Notes under the pieces: model-generated
What the model was told of the DNA's origin: nothing
Database searches by the model: none
Seen by the model: the letters and a program-made list of their open reading frames with translations, nothing else
Program-made: the position numbers and the translations under genes
Shown here: positions 8,894 through 18,029 of the stretch, piece after piece
Position numbering within the stretch: the first letter of the stretch is position 1
How the letters are laid out: each line of letters begins with the position of its first letter
Assembly (NCBI RefSeq): GCF_900130065.1
Contig: NZ_FQXV01000001.1
Coordinates: 154,572-218,571 of the forward strand
Direction: 5' to 3'
Source of the DNA: Sporobacter termitidis DSM 10068
Lineage (GTDB): Bacteria > Bacillota > Clostridia > Oscillospirales > Oscillospiraceae
Length of the DNA: 64,000 nucleotides

Positions 8894-10141
8894 TTACCGC
8901 ACCTGTCCGCTGCCGTAGATGATATATTTCACGCTTGTCAGCTGCTCTAACCCCATGGGGCCGCGGGCGTGCATTTTTTGCGTCGAAATGCCGATCTCCG
9001 CGCCGAGGCCGAACTCGCCGCCGTCGGTAAAGCGGGTGGAGGCGTTGACGTAGACGGCAGCGGCGTCCACTTCGTCGAGGAAGCGCTGGGAGGCCGCGTA
9101 ATCGTTCGTGACAATGGCTTCGGAATGATGGGTGGTGTATTTGTTGACGTGGGCGATAGCCTCGTCAAGGTCCGAGACGACCTTGACGGCCAGGATATAG
9201 TCGCCGAACTCGGTCCAGTAGTCCTCGTCCGTGGCCGGCAGGACGCCGCCGCCGAGGATTTCAATGGTTTCAGGACAGCCTCTCAATTGGGTGTTCTTCT
9301 GGTCCAGCAGCTTTTTCGCCATCGGCAGGAACGCGGCGGCAATGCTCCGGTCCACCAGCAGCGTTTCCGCGGCGTTGCAGACGGACGGGCGCGAGCATTT
9401 GGCGTTATAGATGATCTCCGCGCCCATATTGAGGTCCGCGGTGCTTTCCACATAGATGTGGCAGTTGCCCACGCCCGTTTCGATCACGGGAACCTTCGAG
9501 TTTTCGACCACGTGCCGGATGAGGCCCGCCCCGCCCCGCGGAATCAGCACGTCGATATAGCCCGTCAGCGCCATGACCTCGTCGACGCTGCCGCGGGTGG
9601 TGTCCTGCACCAGGGAGACGGCATCTTCCGGCAGCCCGGCCTCTTTGATCGCCGCGCGCATGATGTCGGTGAGGGCGTTGTTGGAGTTGAACGCCTCCTT
9701 GCCGCCGCGGAGGATAACGGCATTGCCGGCCTTCAGGCACAGAACCGCCGCGTCCACCGTCACGTTGGGCCGCGACTCATAAATGATGGCGATGACGCCC
9801 AGGGGCACCTTCCGCCGCCCGATGATGAGGCCATTTGGGCGCGTCGACATCTTGTCGACCTGCCCAATGGGGTCGTCGAGCGCGGCGACCTGGCGGACGC
9901 TGTCGGCGATACCGTCGATGCGTTTGTCGTTCAGGGCCAGGCGGTCCATGAGCGCGGCGCTCATGCCGCTCTCCCTGGCTTTGGCCATATCGGCGCCGTT
10001 GGCCGCGATGATCTTTTCCTTATTGTCGGCAAGCGCCCGGGCGATGGCCAAAAGCGCCCTGTTCTTCGCGCCGGTGCCGCAGGTCATGAGCTTGAGCGCC
10101 GCCGCCTTCGCCGCCGCGCCCTGTTTTTCGATGGCTGTCAC
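8894..10141 (-). CDS. proA: Gamma-glutamyl phosphate reductase
   Basis: ProA reduces gamma-glutamyl phosphate with NADPH to glutamate semialdehyde, the second step of proline synthesis. Recognisable segments are KVPLGVIAIIYESRPNVTVD, NAVILRGGKEAFNSN, the catalytic Cys region CSRPSVCNAAETLLV and ADEVDAAAVYVNAS-like sequence near the C-terminus. The frame runs open to 10699, but that extension shadows proB. I place the start at GTG 10141 (VTAIEKQ, 415 aa) because AAGGGGAGA lies 8 nt upstream and the proB stop is only 19 bp away. It is in an operon with lysA and proB. Confidence 0.95.
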   Translation of the reverse strand: MTAIEKQGAAAKAAALKLMTCGTGAKNRALLAIARALADNKEKIIAANGADMAKARESGMSAALMDRLALNDKRIDGIADSVRQVAALDDPIGQVDKMSTRPNGLIIGRRKVPLGVIAIIYESRPNVTVDAAVLCLKAGNAVILRGGKEAFNSNNALTDIMRAAIKEAGLPEDAVSLVQDTTRGSVDEVMALTGYIDVLIPRGGAGLIRHVVENSKVPVIETGVGNCHIYVESTADLNMGAEIIYNAKCSRPSVCNAAETLLVDRSIAAAFLPMAKKLLDQKNTQLRGCPETIEILGGGVLPATDEDYWTEFGDYILAVKVVSDLDEAIAHVNKYTTHHSEAIVTNDYAASQRFLDEVDAAAVYVNASTRFTDGGEFGLGAEIGISTQKMHARGPMGLEQLTSVKYIIYGSGQVR

Positions 10142-10160
10142 GGGTCCGTCTCCCCTTTCG

Positions 10161-10955
10161 CTATAAAGCTTTACGCTTGAATAATGTCCCGATGCTGTTG
10201 CCCTTGATGATATCATAAAGATTTTGCGGATTATCGCCGTTTGTGATGACCATATCGATGCCGTTTTCATTGGCGATGGCCGCCGCCGACAGCTTTGTCG
10301 CCATGCCGCCGGTACCGAAATCCGTGCCGGCGCCGCCGGCCAGGGCGATGATCGACGCGTCGATCTCGCCAACGACGGGGATGAGCCTTGCGCCGCCGTT
10401 TTTCCGGGGATCGCAGTCATAAAGGCCGTCGATGTCCGACAGCAGCACCAGCAGGTCGGCCGAGACGAGGGCGGCCACAACGGCCGACAGCGTGTCATTG
10501 TCGCCGAAAATCTTGTGCTCCGACTCGATCTCTTCGATGCAGACCGAGTCATTTTCGTTGACGACGGGGATAACGCCGAGCTCCAAAAGGCTCTCGAACG
10601 TCCCCAGCAGGTTCTGCTTGACGTTCGGCATGTCGACGTCGTCCCTTGTAAGTAGTATCTGCCCGACCGTAACGCCGTACTCGCCGAAAAACTTGTCATA
10701 GATGTGCATCAGCTCGCACTGCCCGACGGCGGCTACGGCCTGCTTGAGCCGTAGGTCGACGGGCCTCTCCCGCAGGTGCAGCTTGCCGCAGCCGGCGCCG
10801 ATAGCGCCGGAGGATACAAGGATAACCTCATTGCCCCCGTTCTTGATATCGGCAAGCGTGCGCGCCAGCAGATCAATATTCCGAAAGTTCAGGCCCTTCC
10901 CGCCATGGCAGAGCGTGGAGGTGCCGACCTTGACAACAATGCGTTTCTTCTCCAT
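10161..10955 (-). CDS. proB: Glutamate 5-kinase, short form without PUA domain
   Basis: ProB phosphorylates glutamate with ATP to the unstable gamma-glutamyl phosphate, the committed step to proline. The amino-acid kinase fold is clear: [11 protein letters not shown] at the start, [26 protein letters not shown] and FGDNDTLSA. At 264 aa it ends right after the kinase domain (about residue 260), lacking the C-terminal PUA domain of the 367-aa E. coli enzyme; short forms are known. The start at 10955 (MEKKR) is chosen for its AGGGAG site; the frame opens 9 codons earlier. It lies 23 bp after lysA and 19 bp before proA. Confidence 0.94.
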   Translation of the reverse strand: MEKKRIVVKVGTSTLCHGGKGLNFRNIDLLARTLADIKNGGNEVILVSSGAIGAGCGKLHLRERPVDLRLKQAVAAVGQCELMHIYDKFFGEYGVTVGQILLTRDDVDMPNVKQNLLGTFESLLELGVIPVVNENDSVCIEEIESEHKIFGDNDTLSAVVAALVSADLLVLLSDIDGLYDCDPRKNGGARLIPVVGEIDASIIALAGGAGTDFGTGGMATKLSAAAIANENGIDMVITNGDNPQNLYDIIKGNSIGTLFKRKAL

Positions 10956-10978
10956 TGAAGAACGTCTCCCTTTGGTGA

Positions 10979-12217
10979 TCAAAATATAGCCGTGGCGAAA
11001 TAATCCTCCGGCGTTTCGGCGCGACGAATGAGCTGAATGCTGCCATCCTCCCGCAGCAGGAGCTCCGCCGAACGCAGCTTGCCGTTATAGTTATAGCCCA
11101 TGGAATGCCCGTGGGCGCCCGTGTCGTGGATGACGATAAAATCCCCGATGTCGATCTTCGGCAGCATCCTGTCGATGGCGAACTTGTCGTTGTTCTCGCA
11201 AAGCGAGCCGGTGATGTCGTACTTGTGGTCGTTGGGCGCGTTTTCCTTGCCCATGACGGTGATGTGATGGTACGCCCCGTACATGGCCGGCCGCATCAGA
11301 TTGACGGCACAGGCATCCAGGCCGATATACTCCTTGTAGATATGCTTTTCGTGGATCGCCCGGGCCACCAGGCATCCGTACGGCGCCAGCATAAAGCGGC
11401 CGAGCTCGGTATAGATGGCCACGTTGTTCATCCCCGCCGGGGTGAGGATCGACTCAAAGGCGCGGCGGACGCCCTCGCCGATGAGCATAATGTCGTTTGC
11501 CGGCTGCTCCGGCTCGTAGGGGATGCCGACCCCGCCGGAGAGGTTGATGAAGGCGATATCCGCCCCCGTCTCGCGCTTCAGGTCGACGGCCAGCTCAAAC
11601 AGCTGCGCGGCAAGCTGGGGGTAGTACTCATTGGAGATCGTATTGCTGGCCAAAAACGCATGGATGCCGAACTTTTTCGCGCCCAGCTCCTGGAGCTTTT
11701 TAAACGCCGCGATCATCTGTTCCCTGGTCATACCATACTTGGCGTCGTTCGGATTATCCATGATGTGGTTTGCCACAGAGAAGACGCCGCCGGGATTGTA
11801 GCGGCAGCAAACCGTTTCCGGAATCGGCGCAAGCTTGCTCAGAAAATCGATATGGGTATAGTCGTCCAGATTGATGATGGCGCCCAGCTCCAGCGCTTTC
11901 AGGAATTCCTCGGGCGGCGTGGCGTTGGACGAGAACATGATGTCCTGCCCCGTGATGCCGCACCGCTCGCTGAGCATCAGCTCCGTCATGGACGAGCAGT
12001 CCGTGCCGCAGCCCTCTTCGTGAAGTATTTTCAAAATCGCCGGCGTGGGCGTGGCTTTGACGGCGAAAAATTCTTTAAATCCCGGATTCCAGGAAAAGGC
12101 CTTTTTCAAACGCCGAGCATTTTCCCGAATGCCCTTTTCATCGTAAAGATGATACGGCGTGGGATACGTCACCGCGATTTTTTGCAGCTGCTCCAAGGTG
12201 ATAAAAGTCTTCTTCAT
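10979..12217 (-). CDS. lysA: Diaminopimelate decarboxylase-like PLP enzyme
   Basis: A fold-III PLP-dependent decarboxylase, most likely converting meso-diaminopimelate to lysine. The PLP-lysine region is [14 protein letters not shown] (about residues 48-61), the glycine-rich phosphate loop is [13 protein letters not shown], and the cysteine region contributed across the dimer is [10 protein letters not shown]; a tyrosine-containing [11 protein letters not shown] follows. At 412 aa it fits LysA. The Cys motif differs from the usual CESGD, so a related carboxynorspermidine-type substrate is an outside possibility. AGGGG precedes the ATG. It is the first gene of a lysA-proB-proA run. Confidence 0.78.
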   Translation of the reverse strand: MKKTFITLEQLQKIAVTYPTPYHLYDEKGIRENARRLKKAFSWNPGFKEFFAVKATPTPAILKILHEEGCGTDCSSMTELMLSERCGITGQDIMFSSNATPPEEFLKALELGAIINLDDYTHIDFLSKLAPIPETVCCRYNPGGVFSVANHIMDNPNDAKYGMTREQMIAAFKKLQELGAKKFGIHAFLASNTISNEYYPQLAAQLFELAVDLKRETGADIAFINLSGGVGIPYEPEQPANDIMLIGEGVRRAFESILTPAGMNNVAIYTELGRFMLAPYGCLVARAIHEKHIYKEYIGLDACAVNLMRPAMYGAYHHITVMGKENAPNDHKYDITGSLCENNDKFAIDRMLPKIDIGDFIVIHDTGAHGHSMGYNYNGKLRSAELLLREDGSIQLIRRAETPEDYFATAIF

Positions 12218-12376
12218 CTCGTTTCCCCTAAAAAGTAAATAAATAGCGATACATGTATTTATGTATTTTATATTATTCTAAAACAATTTAGTTCTTTAAT
12301 CAAGTAATAGATAAAAAATATATGACGGTATGATATGACAGATGCGTTCCCTCATCGGAAACGCATCTCATCGTGC

Positions 12377-14281
12377 TTACTTCTTTGTCTCTTCCCTGTC
12401 CATTTCGTCAATCGCCCGTACCGCTTTGTCTATCTCCTTCTCCGCCTCGTCGTGAAGCTGGAGCGGCATTGTACAGATGACGATCTGCTTGTGCCTCAGG
12501 AGCTGGTGTTCGATATGAACGCGGGTGTTGTTGTGCAGAATCCGCTGCCAGAATTTCTGGACCACGAACTGCGGCAGGATGACGGAAACGATGTCGCAGT
12601 CTGTCAGGTCGTACTCAGCCGACTCGATGAATTCCACGAGCGGCCCGACGATCTCCCGGTAGGGCGAGTATTTGATAACGAGAGGGATGTCTGTTTTGAG
12701 CATGTCGAACTTCTGCCTGTTTTTCTCTCCCGTCTCGTTGTCGATGACGACGTTGAACGCCGTCACGTTGTCGGAGATGGTCTTGGCGTAACGCAGGGCC
12801 CGGATGCTGGCGCGGTTGACGCTCTCAACGGGGACGATGACGCGGTTTTTATACGTACAGTTGTCGTGAAGCGCCGCGGCGTACTCTTCCGGCTCCAGCC
12901 GGAGCTGGTCGTGGATGCGCGTGTAATGCTTGTTGATCATGAGCATCATGTACACCAGGATCGGGATCAAAACGACGACGATCCATGCGCCCTGGCTGAA
13001 TTTTGTAAACGCGATAATCACGACGACGACGGCCGTGGTCAGGGCGCCGATGCCGTTGATGGCGGCCCTGCCGTACATCTTCTTGCCCGGCCGGCGCATC
13101 CAGTGCAGGAACATGCCGGTTTGCGACAGCGTAAAGGAAATGAATACGCCGATGGCGTACAGGCCGATCAGCCTTTCAACCTTGGCGTTGAAAATGATGA
13201 CAAGCAGGATCGCCACGACCGACAGGACGATAATGCCGCTGTCGTAACTGAGGCGGTTGCCCCGCATGCTGAGCTGCCGCGGCATGTACTTGTCCCTGGA
13301 CATCACGGATATCAGCACAGGGAATCCGGAATAGGCCGTGTTCGCGGCAAAAATCAGAATGATGAACGTTGTCACCGTGACGTAATAGAACATGAAACCC
13401 TGGCCGAAAATCTGCGACGCCAGCACGATCAGCAGCGCTTTCCCGTTCGGCTGAACCAGGTACAGATCTGTCAGCAGCGCGGTGCTGCCGAATAGGACCA
13501 GAATGATCACAGCCAGCAGGAGGAGCACCGTTTTCGCGTTTTTCTGTGAGGGCTCCTTAAAGTTGGGCACGGAGTTGCTGATCGCCTCGACGCCTGTCAA
13601 AGCCGAGCAGCCGCTTGAAAAAGCGTTGAGCAGCAAAATCGCCGTGATGGGCTGGACGATGCCGGAAAACGTCGGCTTCGGCGGGACGTAACCGTTCCCG
13701 ATCTTAATAAAACCGACAACCACCATCACGATGAGGCCGAGCATGAACGCATATGTCGGTAGGCCGAAAACCCGGGCCGCCTCTCTGATGCCTCGGAGGT
13801 TGATGACGGCGATCAAAGCGATAAGTAGAACGCAAATGGGAACGCTGTAGGGCTTGAGCACTTCAAAAGCCGAAGCGATCTGCTCCACGCCGGAGGAAAC
13901 ACTGACGGCAACCGTCAATATATACCCCACCGACAGGGCCGCGCCCGCGATGATCCCCCAAACGGTCCCGATGTTTTCTTTGGAAACGGTATACGCGCCG
14001 CCGCCGTTCGGGTAACTGTCGATGGTCTGCCGGTACGACAATGTCAGTATAATCAGCAGAAGAATGATGACGCCGGATAAAATTGTGAGCTGCCTGTAGG
14101 CAAGAATACCGACCACCGGCAGCAGGACCGCCAGTATCTGCTGGCCCGCGTAAGCAACGGACGAAATCGCATCGCTCGAGAGTATCGGAAGTCCCCAGGT
14201 GACAGCGTACTTTTCGTCGTTCAGCGCGTCGCTGTGCAGTGGCCTGCCTAAGAAAAAGCGCTTTACATTACTTGGTTTTAT
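12377..14281 (-). CDS. APC-superfamily amino acid permease with C-terminal cytoplasmic domain; non-AUG start
   Basis: A large amino acid/polyamine transporter, about 12 membrane segments followed by about 170 cytosolic residues (from VPVESVNRASIRALRYAKTI). The membrane part has the family signatures GGGAYTVSKENIGTVWG, NLRGIREAARVFG and TGVEAISNSVP. The first canonical start in frame is GTG at 14116, but translation upstream of it in the same frame gives VKRFFLGRPL and ILSSDAISSVAYAGQQIL, the conserved N-terminus and first helix. No ATG, GTG or TTG exists between 14116 and the upstream stop. I place the start at AUA 14281-14279, which has AGAGGGG 7 nt upstream and a promoter at 14331-14358. 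The transported substrate is unknown. Confidence 0.85.
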   Translation of the reverse strand: MKPSNVKRFFLGRPLHSDALNDEKYAVTWGLPILSSDAISSVAYAGQQILAVLLPVVGILAYRQLTILSGVIILLLIILTLSYRQTIDSYPNGGGAYTVSKENIGTVWGIIAGAALSVGYILTVAVSVSSGVEQIASAFEVLKPYSVPICVLLIALIAVINLRGIREAARVFGLPTYAFMLGLIVMVVVGFIKIGNGYVPPKPTFSGIVQPITAILLLNAFSSGCSALTGVEAISNSVPNFKEPSQKNAKTVLLLLAVIILVLFGSTALLTDLYLVQPNGKALLIVLASQIFGQGFMFYYVTVTTFIILIFAANTAYSGFPVLISVMSRDKYMPRQLSMRGNRLSYDSGIIVLSVVAILLVIIFNAKVERLIGLYAIGVFISFTLSQTGMFLHWMRRPGKKMYGRAAINGIGALTTAVVVVIIAFTKFSQGAWIVVVLIPILVYMMLMINKHYTRIHDQLRLEPEEYAAALHDNCTYKNRVIVPVESVNRASIRALRYAKTISDNVTAFNVVIDNETGEKNRQKFDMLKTDIPLVIKYSPYREIVGPLVEFIESAEYDLTDCDIVSVILPQFVVQKFWQRILHNNTRVHIEHQLLRHKQIVICTMPLQLHDEAEKEIDKAVRAIDEMDREETKK

Positions 14282-14330
14282 GGAAATGCCCCTCTTTTCA
14301 TCCCGAATAGTAGAACGCGTGTATACGATG

Positions 14331-14358
14331 AATATAGTCTAATTTTATCTAAAGTCAA
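14331..14358 (-). promoter_or_regulatory. Promoter of the APC permease
   Basis: TTGACT (14358-14353) and TATATT (14336-14331) lie 16 bp apart on the minus strand, about 50 nt upstream of the AUA start proposed for the permease. This spacing supports initiation near 14281 rather than at 14116. Confidence 0.6.
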
Positions 14359-14434
14359 TAGAATTATTTATACAAAATTTATAAACGAATTCCATGTATT
14401 TTGTGATATTTTTATAGCTATCGCAAAGAACGTT

Positions 14435-15712
14435 CTATTCGCAGGCCATCCGGGAGCGCTCTCTGGCACGCCGGTACAGAGAAAGCGGTATGAGCAGGAC
14501 GAGGATAACGCCGCCGCAGACGATAAAACTGACGCCGGCGCCGGCACGGTCCGCGATCGTACCGGCAAACAGGTTCCCCAGCGGCGTTGAGCCGGCGACG
14601 ATAAGTGAATAGACGCTCATCACTCTGCCCCGGAACTCCTGCGTCGCGTTCATCTGCATCGTCGTGTTGACGCTGGCCATGAAGATCATGTAGAAAAAGC
14701 TGGCGAACATGAGCGCGAGGCCCGCCATGATATATACGCGCGTCAACCCGAGTGCCACGATGAGCGCTCCGGCAACGATCGGAAAGACAAACAAAAAAAC
14801 CTTTCTTGGCCCGCCCCGGGCGACGATGGCCATCGTCAGGGCTCCCGCCAGCGCGCCCACGCCGGCCATCGACATCAGAAGGCCAAAGCCCGTTTCCTCC
14901 TGCCCGAGCACCTCGATGGAAAAGACGGGCACAAGCACGTTGAAGTTCATGGCGAACGTCGCGCCGACGGCCAGAAAAATCAGGGGCAGGAAAAGCACTT
15001 CCCGATGGAATATAAATTTCAGGCCTTCCCCGATGCTGGCGAAAATATTGACCTGCGGCATCGGCGTTTTTTCCGTCGGATAAGGCCGGACAAAGAAGAG
15101 ACTGATCAGAACGGCGCCAAAGCTTGCCGCGTCGATAAAAAAACAGACGGCCACGCCCCACTGGCCCATAATAACGCCGGCCAGGGCCGGGCCCAGGATG
15201 CGCGCCAGGTTAAACTGCGCGGAGTTGAGGGCGATGCCGTTCGTCAGGTCCTCCCTGCCCACCAGCTCAATGACGAAGGACTGGCGCGTGGGCATATCGA
15301 CCGTGTTGACAAAGCCCATGAGGGTCGACGTGATGATCAGATGCCAGTATTGAATATATCCGGCAGCGGTAAGTATCGCGACTGTCAGCGAAATAAGCAT
15401 GGCCGCGGTCTGCGTGACGAAGAGTATCCGCCGCTTTTCGAACCTGTCGATCAAAACGCCGGCAAAAAGCGAAAACAGCAGCACCGGCGTAAACTGGAGC
15501 GCCCCGATGAGACTCAGCAAAAACGGCGACCTTGTCAGCTCGTACGCCAGCCACGGCTGCGCGACGTTCTGCATCCAGGTGCCTGTCGTGGATATTGCCA
15601 TGCCGATCCAGTACAGTCTGTAATTCCTGTGTCTGAGCGCGGCGAAGGGGTTGCTGACGGTAATGGCGGCGCTGCCTCTTTTCACAGTCACGATACCTTC
15701 TTCATCCTGCAA
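14435..15712 (-). CDS. MFS exporter (MFS_3/EntS-like)
   Basis: A 425-aa major facilitator with 12 predicted membrane helices, of the type that exports siderophores or drugs by proton antiport. It starts NPFAALRHRNYRLYWIGM and continues with STTGTWMQNVAQPWLAYELT, the usual N-terminus of the group. The loop between helices 2 and 3 has GVLIDRFEKRRIL. The substrate cannot be told. The ATG at 15712 has no clear ribosome binding site; GTG codons at 15691 and 15685, 4 and 10 nt after GAAGAAGG, may be the true start. It ends in basic residues (YRRARERSRM) and stands alone. Confidence 0.85.
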   Translation of the reverse strand: MQDEEGIVTVKRGSAAITVSNPFAALRHRNYRLYWIGMAISTTGTWMQNVAQPWLAYELTRSPFLLSLIGALQFTPVLLFSLFAGVLIDRFEKRRILFVTQTAAMLISLTVAILTAAGYIQYWHLIITSTLMGFVNTVDMPTRQSFVIELVGREDLTNGIALNSAQFNLARILGPALAGVIMGQWGVAVCFFIDAASFGAVLISLFFVRPYPTEKTPMPQVNIFASIGEGLKFIFHREVLFLPLIFLAVGATFAMNFNVLVPVFSIEVLGQEETGFGLLMSMAGVGALAGALTMAIVARGGPRKVFLFVFPIVAGALIVALGLTRVYIMAGLALMFASFFYMIFMASVNTTMQMNATQEFRGRVMSVYSLIVAGSTPLGNLFAGTIADRAGAGVSFIVCGGVILVLLIPLSLYRRARERSRMACE

Positions 15713-15741
15713 ATAATTATTATATTTTTATAGATATGCCG

Positions 15742-16278
15742 TTAAGCTCTCCCCGCAAACTTCTTTTTGTAATTTTCTATGGCGCCGGCCACAATCCGGA
15801 CGGCCTCGTCCCGGCCGGCCACGTCGTTGACGACGGTTTCCTTGTTCTCCAGCGCCTTGTAAACGGAGAAAAAGTGCTTCATTTCGTTGAAAACATGCTC
15901 GGGCAGGTCGCCGATATCCCGGATACCGGCATAGTTCGGGTCTCCGAAGGGGATCGAGATGATCTTCTCGTCCAGATGGCCGCTGTCCAGCATTCGTATG
16001 ACGCCGATCGGGTAACATTGGATGAGCGTCATCGGGATGATGGGCTCCGTGCACAGGACGAGGATATCCAGGGGGTCGTTGTCGTCGGCATAGGTACGCG
16101 GGATAAAGCCGTAGTTGGCCGGGTATATGGTGGACGTGTAGAGAACGCGGTCAACCATTAAAAGCCCCGTCTCCTTGTCGATCTCATACTTCGTTTTCGA
16201 GCCTTTTGATATTTCTATAACACCGAAATATTTCTCGGACGTGATTCTCTCCGGGGCGATATCGTGCCAAATATTCAT
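15742..16278 (-). CDS. ppa: Inorganic pyrophosphatase, family I
   Basis: The enzyme hydrolyses pyrophosphate to two phosphates, pulling biosynthetic reactions forward. At 178 aa it has the normal soluble family-I length, with the metal-binding DDNDPLDILVL, the upstream YPANYGFIPRTYAD and the later FGDPNYAGIRDI. I start at ATG 16278 (MNIWHD) because AAGGA lies 8-9 nt upstream; the frame is open 22 codons further without a better site. A family-I enzyme is less common in Clostridia than the family-II form. It is followed on the same strand by the MFS gene. Confidence 0.95.
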   Translation of the reverse strand: MNIWHDIAPERITSEKYFGVIEISKGSKTKYEIDKETGLLMVDRVLYTSTIYPANYGFIPRTYADDNDPLDILVLCTEPIIPMTLIQCYPIGVIRMLDSGHLDEKIISIPFGDPNYAGIRDIGDLPEHVFNEMKHFFSVYKALENKETVVNDVAGRDEAVRIVAGAIENYKKKFAGRA

Positions 16279-16340
16279 GGGGTACATCCTTATCTGTCGT
16301 GATTTTTTCCATTTCAGTTTATAGGCACGGCCGAGTCTTG

Positions 16341-17009
16341 TCAACCGTCAGAGCTTCGCAGGAACGTTTCCATCGCCCCGTATAGCTTGGGGCTGTTGAT
16401 AACATAGCTCATGTGGTTTTCTTTGCGGAGTATCCTCAGCGCGGCGCCGGGGATGCTCCCGGCGATAAAGCGCGTATCCTCGGCGCGGATCATGTCCTTT
16501 TCGCCTGCCAGCACCAGGACGGGGATATCGATGCTTTTCAGGTCCTCCTTCGTGATATGCGGCTCGGTGAGCATAAGCCGGTACTTCTTGTCCCTCGTGA
16601 TGAGATATAAAAGCCGGAACAGCCGCAGCCAGCCCCTTTTCGTCCCCTCCGGACTGGTGCTGGCCCCGCAGACGACGAGCCTTGACAGCAGGCCGGGATA
16701 CCACGAGGCCAGCATCAGCCCGATGATGCCGCCGTCGCTGAAGCCGCACACCGCCGGCCTGTCAAGGCCCAGCGCCTCAATAAATCGCGCCGTATCCTCC
16801 GTCATCAGGCCATAAGTAAGCTCCCGGCTCTTGCCGCTCTGTCCGTGGTCTCTGCTGTCGAGGGCGTACACGGTAAAATTTTCGGAGAGCTGTCCCGTCA
16901 GGACGCTAAAAATCCTGTGGCTCTCGCCGTTTCCGTGCAGCAGCACAATCGGCGGGCCGTCCCCCGTTTTCTCATACCACAAGTCGATCCCGTTGACCCT
17001 GATGTTCAT
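16341..17009 (-). CDS. Alpha/beta-hydrolase
   Basis: A 222-aa serine hydrolase of the alpha/beta fold. The oxyanion region HGNGES, the nucleophile elbow CGFSDGG (Ser near residue 91), an acid in VLAGEKDMI and the late histidine in KENHMSY form a complete catalytic set. The short cap (WLRLFRLLYLITRDK) suggests a small ester or amide substrate, which cannot be named. It is upstream of ppa by 63 bp on the same strand and divergent from the ABC exporter. Confidence 0.85.
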   Translation of the reverse strand: MNIRVNGIDLWYEKTGDGPPIVLLHGNGESHRIFSVLTGQLSENFTVYALDSRDHGQSGKSRELTYGLMTEDTARFIEALGLDRPAVCGFSDGGIIGLMLASWYPGLLSRLVVCGASTSPEGTKRGWLRLFRLLYLITRDKKYRLMLTEPHITKEDLKSIDIPVLVLAGEKDMIRAEDTRFIAGSIPGAALRILRKENHMSYVINSPKLYGAMETFLRSSDG

Positions 17010-17047
17010 GTTAACTCCTTTTTAATCTTCTTTTAATATCCGTCTCA

Positions 17048-17096
17048 TTGTTTTATTATGAACTGTATGCTAATATTTGACAATACCTGGTATTGT
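17048..17096 (+). promoter_or_regulatory. Promoter with overlapping palindromic operator for the ABC exporter
   Basis: TTGTTT (17048-17053) and TAATAT (17071-17076), 17 bp apart, form a plausible promoter. A perfect palindrome ACAATACC-T-GGTATTGT (17080-17096) covers the expected start of transcription, 20 nt before the TTG start codon. Such a site is typical of a GntR- or TetR-type repressor, but no regulator gene is adjacent. Confidence 0.5.
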
Positions 17097-17114
17097 ACCG
17101 AAGGGGTGAAATAT

Positions 17115-18029
17115 TTGAGCAATATTATTGAGGTCACCGGTCTCAAAAAATCCTACGGCAGTGTTGCCGCCGTCAAGGGCATCGATTTTTACGTGGAGAG
17201 CGGCAAAATCTTCGCCTTTCTGGGCCCTAACGGCGCCGGGAAATCGACGACCATCGATATCATCTGCACCTTTCTCAGGCAGGATGCCGGGCACGTTATG
17301 GTCGACGGCCACATCCTCGGCAGGGACGACGGCGCCATCCGCGCGGCCATTGGCGCCGTTTTTCAGGATAACCTGCTGGACGGCCTTCTGACTGTGGAAG
17401 AAAACCTGAAAACGCGGGGCGGCTTTTACGGGCTGCGCGGCCGTGCCCTGGACGACGCCGCGGCGCGGGCGGCGAGGATCACCGGCATTACGGATATCCT
17501 CCGCCGGCCTTATGGGAAGCTCTCCGGCGGGCAGCGCCGCCGGTGCGACATTTCGCGCGCGCTGGTGCATATGCCGAAGATTCTTTTCCTCGACGAGCCC
17601 ACAACGGGGCTCGATCCGCAAACGCGCAAAAACGTCTGGGAGACCATCACGGCGCTGCAGAAGGAGACCGGCATGACGGTCTTCCTGACGACGCATTACA
17701 TGGAAGAAGCCGCCGGGGCAGATTACGTCATTATCATCGACGACGGTGCCATCGCCGCCAAGGGGACGCCTTCGGAGCTGAAAGAGCGATATACCAGCGA
17801 CAAGCTCTCTCTCGTCTGCCGTGATGCCGCCGCGGTGCGCAGCCGGCTGGATGCGCAGCAGCTCAGGTACGAGGCCGTGGCCGATCAGGTCGTTATCCCC
17901 GTCCCGTCCACCCTCGCCGCCCTGCCGATCGTCAATCAGTTTACCGGGCTGATTACCGGCTTTGAGGTCACCAAGGGCACGATGGACGACGCCTTCATCG
18001 CCGTTACCGGAAAGGAGATCCGCGAATGA
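17115..18029 (+). CDS. ABC exporter ATP-binding protein (DrrA type)
   Basis: The ATPase of a two-gene ABC-2 exporter (304 aa). Walker A is GPNGAGKST, the signature is LSGGQRRRCDISRAL, Walker B is ILFLDEPTTGLDP and the H-loop is FLTTHYMEEA. The roughly 90-residue C-terminal tail is typical of daunorubicin/DrrA-like and antibiotic-export ATPases. I choose TTG at 17115 (LSNIIEV) because AAGGGGTGA precedes it; the frame is open from 17058, but that region is the promoter. It overlaps the permease gene by 4 bp (ATGA), showing translational coupling. Confidence 0.92.
   Translation: MSNIIEVTGLKKSYGSVAAVKGIDFYVESGKIFAFLGPNGAGKSTTIDIICTFLRQDAGHVMVDGHILGRDDGAIRAAIGAVFQDNLLDGLLTVEENLKTRGGFYGLRGRALDDAAARAARITGITDILRRPYGKLSGGQRRRCDISRALVHMPKILFLDEPTTGLDPQTRKNVWETITALQKETGMTVFLTTHYMEEAAGADYVIIIDDGAIAAKGTPSELKERYTSDKLSLVCRDAAAVRSRLDAQQLRYEAVADQVVIPVPSTLAALPIVNQFTGLITGFEVTKGTMDDAFIAVTGKEIRE

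Noticed and set aside
8969-10180. A 403-codon open frame on the plus strand
   Set aside because: It is the antisense shadow of proA, with low-complexity His/Arg/Gly composition and no ribosome binding site. Similar antisense frames over metK, lysA, purB, paaK and iorA were rejected for the same reason.
8894-10699. A 601-codon frame that would fuse extra sequence to the N-terminus of ProA
   Set aside because: The upstream part is proB in another frame; ProA homology begins at the GTG at 10141, which has its own ribosome binding site.
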